Part shown: piece after piece, positions 7,065 through 8,603 of the stretch
How the letters are laid out: every line of letters starts with the position of its first letter
Position numbering within the stretch: position 1 is the stretch's first letter
Source: an uncultured Oscillospiraceae bacterium
Lineage (GTDB): Bacteria > Bacillota > Clostridia > Oscillospirales > Acutalibacteraceae
Direction of reading: 5' to 3'
Assembly (NCBI GenBank): GCA_900552225.1
Contig: URYX01000069.1
Span: 1-8,603, forward strand
DNA length: 8,603 nt
The notes under the pieces: model-generated
The model's database searches: none
What the model saw: the letters and a program-made list of their open reading frames with translations, nothing else
What the model was told of the DNA's origin: nothing
Program-made: the position numbers and the translations under genes

Positions 7065-7084
7065 CGCTTAATTCCGTGTCTCTG

Positions 7085-7495
7085 TTACTGCGCAATATAC
7101 TTCCGAATGGATTCCGGCACCTCGCTCGGATCGGCCGAAACGGAGAGCACCAGGCGCGTATTGGCCTTCTCGCTGAGCGCTGCTACCTTCTCGATGAAGC
7201 CCTCCAGCCCCTCCAGTCCGCCGCCGATCTTCAGCGTGGAATCCACAAAAATATCCGTGATATCGTAATTACCGGCACACATACCGGCGACAAAGCCATA
7301 GAAGCTGTCAAAGTCGCTGACTCCGTATTCATCCGCCACCGCAAGGCGTGTTTTGTGACTCAAATTATAGGTAAGGGTATTGTCCTTCTCAATAAACACC
7401 ACATTGCCCTTCGACTCTGCCGTAGCCGCCGCGCACAGATCGATCAGCTTTTTGGTTTTGCCGGATCCCTTTTTTCCGAGAATCAATGTAATCAT
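7085..7495 (-). CDS. Small P-loop NTPase of unknown function
   Basis: I do not recognise a named family. From the ATG at 7495 the product is 136 residues. A Walker A motif GKKGSGKT (7-14) follows the first beta strand MITLIL. A hydrophobic strand ending in Asp, DIFVD (81-85), is a probable Walker B, and LVLSVSA (115-121) looks like a third core strand, a compact RecA/ASCE-like layout without accessory domains, signal or membrane segment. The frame extends five codons further to a TTG, but that TTG lies against GGGAGGT (7508-7502), which is the Shine-Dalgarno of the ATG with a 6-base spacer. It follows the isomerase gene by 49 bases and is probably co-transcribed with it. Similar small ATP-binding proteins in clostridia are sometimes auto-labelled 'twitching motility protein PilT'; nothing here supports that, since secretion-ATPase Asp and His boxes are absent. 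Confidence 0.75.
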   Translation of the reverse strand: MITLILGKKGSGKTKKLIDLCAAATAESKGNVVFIEKDNTLTYNLSHKTRLAVADEYGVSDFDSFYGFVAGMCAGNYDITDIFVDSTLKIGGGLEGLEGFIEKVAALSEKANTRLVLSVSADPSEVPESIRKYIAQ

Positions 7496-7544
7496 ACTGT
7501 TACCTCCCAAGTTTTCTATCCTAAAGCCGTAAGGCCTTATGACC

Positions 7545-8603
7545 TTATTTCAGCCGCGCCTCGAGGGCCTCCTTGGCCGCCTCATAGCCGGGCTTGCCGA
7601 GCAGCGCAAACATATTCTTTTTATAGCTTTCCACGCCGGGCTGGTCAAACGGGTTGACCCCGAGCAGATAGCCCGAAATCGCGCAGGCCTTTTCAAAGAA
7701 GTAAATCAGATAGCCGAGCGTATGCTCATCCATGGCCGGGACACGCAGCACCAGCGTCGGCGTTCCGCCGTCCGCGTGCGCCAGAATCGTCCCCTCAAAC
7801 GCCTTGCGGTTGACCTCCGCCATCGTGCGGCCGGTCAGGAAGTTGAGCCCGTCCACGTTTTCCGGATCCTCGGCAATCACCCACTCCTTCTGCGGTTTCT
7901 CCACATCCAGCACCGTTTCAAACAGAAGGTTGGTACCGTCCTGTACGAACTGGCCGAGCGAATGCAGGTCGGTCGAGAAGGTGGCGGAGGCCGGGAACAG
8001 TCCCTTGCCGTCCTTCCCCTCGCTCTCGCCGTACAGCTGCTTCCACCACTCGGCAAGCATGGTGCAGGAGGGCTCGTAGCTGACCAGCATCTCCACCGCG
8101 CGTCCCTTGCGGTAGAGCAGGTTGCGCGCCACCGCATAGCGATAGCAGTCGTTTTCGGCAATATCCGGGTTGTTCAGCGCCTCCTGCGCCTCACGGGCTC
8201 CCGCCATCAGCGCGTCAATATCGCAGCCGGCCGCCGCAATCGGCAGCAGTCCCACCGCCGTCAGCACCGAGAACCGGCCGCCGACATCATCCGGCACCAC
8301 GAACGTCTCGTAGCCCTCGCGGTCCGCCAGACCCTTCAGCGTTCCGCGTGCCTTATCCGTCGTCACATAAATCCGGCGGCGCGCCTCCTCCGCTCCCACG
8401 GTCTTTTCCAGATAGGAACGGAACACGCGGAAGGCGATGGCCGGCTCGGTCGTCGTTCCGGATTTGGAAATCACGTTCACGGAAACCCGCTTGCCCTCGC
8501 ACAGCTCAAGCAGCTCGCACAGAGCCGTGGAGCTGATGCTGTTGCCGGCAAAGTAAATATCGGGGGTATCCTTCTTCTTGGCATTGTAGAGCGGCGAGCG
8601 CAG
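7545..8603 (-). CDS. pgi: Glucose-6-phosphate isomerase, N terminus outside the window
   Basis: The enzyme interconverts glucose 6-phosphate and fructose 6-phosphate in glycolysis and gluconeogenesis, in the cytosol. The frame is open from the window edge at 8603 to the stop at 7547-7545, giving 352 residues; compared with the roughly 450-residue Bacillus/clostridial type, about 100 N-terminal residues are missing. Visible are FAGNSISST (18-26), VISKSGTTTEPA (44-55) with the sugar-phosphate loop, VGGRFSVLTAVG (107-118, first PROSITE-type signature), DLHSLGQF, and FDQPGVESYKK (319-329, second signature) with the catalytic Glu325. The GTG at 8480 is an internal valine within the fold, not the start. 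No missing key residue was noticed. The P-loop gene follows after 49 bases without a terminator. Confidence 0.97.
   Translation of the reverse strand: MRSPLYNAKKKDTPDIYFAGNSISSTALCELLELCEGKRVSVNVISKSGTTTEPAIAFRVFRSYLEKTVGAEEARRRIYVTTDKARGTLKGLADREGYETFVVPDDVGGRFSVLTAVGLLPIAAAGCDIDALMAGAREAQEALNNPDIAENDCYRYAVARNLLYRKGRAVEMLVSYEPSCTMLAEWWKQLYGESEGKDGKGLFPASATFSTDLHSLGQFVQDGTNLLFETVLDVEKPQKEWVIAEDPENVDGLNFLTGRTMAEVNRKAFEGTILAHADGGTPTLVLRVPAMDEHTLGYLIYFFEKACAISGYLLGVNPFDQPGVESYKKNMFALLGKPGYEAAKEALEARLK

Larger units (their letters stand above)
6930..7084 (-). other. Intergenic stretch between the P-loop gene and the CofE-like gene
   Basis: These 155 bases hold a strong GC-rich hairpin close to the P-loop gene's stop codon and one weak promoter candidate, both listed separately. 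No small reading frame with a convincing ribosome site was seen. Confidence 0.5.

Noticed and set aside
7530..7539. Perfect 10-base palindrome TAAGGCCTTA between pgi and the P-loop gene
   Set aside because: It cannot form a hairpin with a usable loop, no second copy was seen in the window, and a single 10-base palindrome is likely by chance.

Overview
The window is a GC-rich stretch of bacterial chromosome in which every well-supported gene lies on the minus strand, so transcription runs from high to low coordinates. Gene content (TrmFO instead of the S-adenosylmethionine-dependent TrmA, the DUF512 radical-SAM protein, a four-cysteine L32, a VanY-like M15B peptidase, a Bacillus-type glucose-6-phosphate isomerase), strong GGAGG ribosome sites and consensus sigma-A promoters point to a low-branching Firmicute, most likely class Clostridia and perhaps the Oscillospiraceae/Ruminococcaceae group. 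That placement is inferred from gene content; no rRNA or other marker fixes it.

Right part (8603 to about 6160, read leftward): a glucose-6-phosphate isomerase gene cut by the window edge, then a small unrecognised P-loop protein (136 aa), a GC-rich hairpin with a poor T tract, a weak candidate promoter, and a protein of the F420-0:gamma-glutamyl ligase (CofE) family. The last belongs to a branch that clostridia carry although they are not known to make F420, so its substrate is open.

Middle part (6132 to 5281): a sigma-A promoter with perfect TTGACA and TATAAT boxes drives DUF177/YceD and rpmF (ribosomal protein L32), the usual bacterial pair, followed by a strong intrinsic terminator.

Left part (5275 to 166): a DUF512 radical-SAM protein, the ribosome-assembly GTPase Der, a membrane-anchored M15B D,D-carboxypeptidase-like protein, and TrmFO (tRNA m5U54 formation), closed by a strong terminator. 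No promoter is visible between the rpmF terminator and the DUF512 start (the T tract ends 5 bases before its ribosome site), so this four-gene cluster probably depends on read-through or on a promoter not recognised here. Beyond the TrmFO terminator, a near-perfect sigma-A promoter (TTGACT-17-TATACT) leads out of the window, with a possible GTG-started gene in the first 37 bases.

Overall this is mostly a conserved housekeeping region. I see no phage, insertion sequence, CRISPR array, RNA gene or defence system. The points most worth a second look are the CofE-like protein, the small P-loop protein, the terminator lying against the DUF512 gene, and the hairpin that directly abuts the trmFO ribosome site. 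Three start codons were moved downstream of the longest-frame choice because of Shine-Dalgarno spacing.
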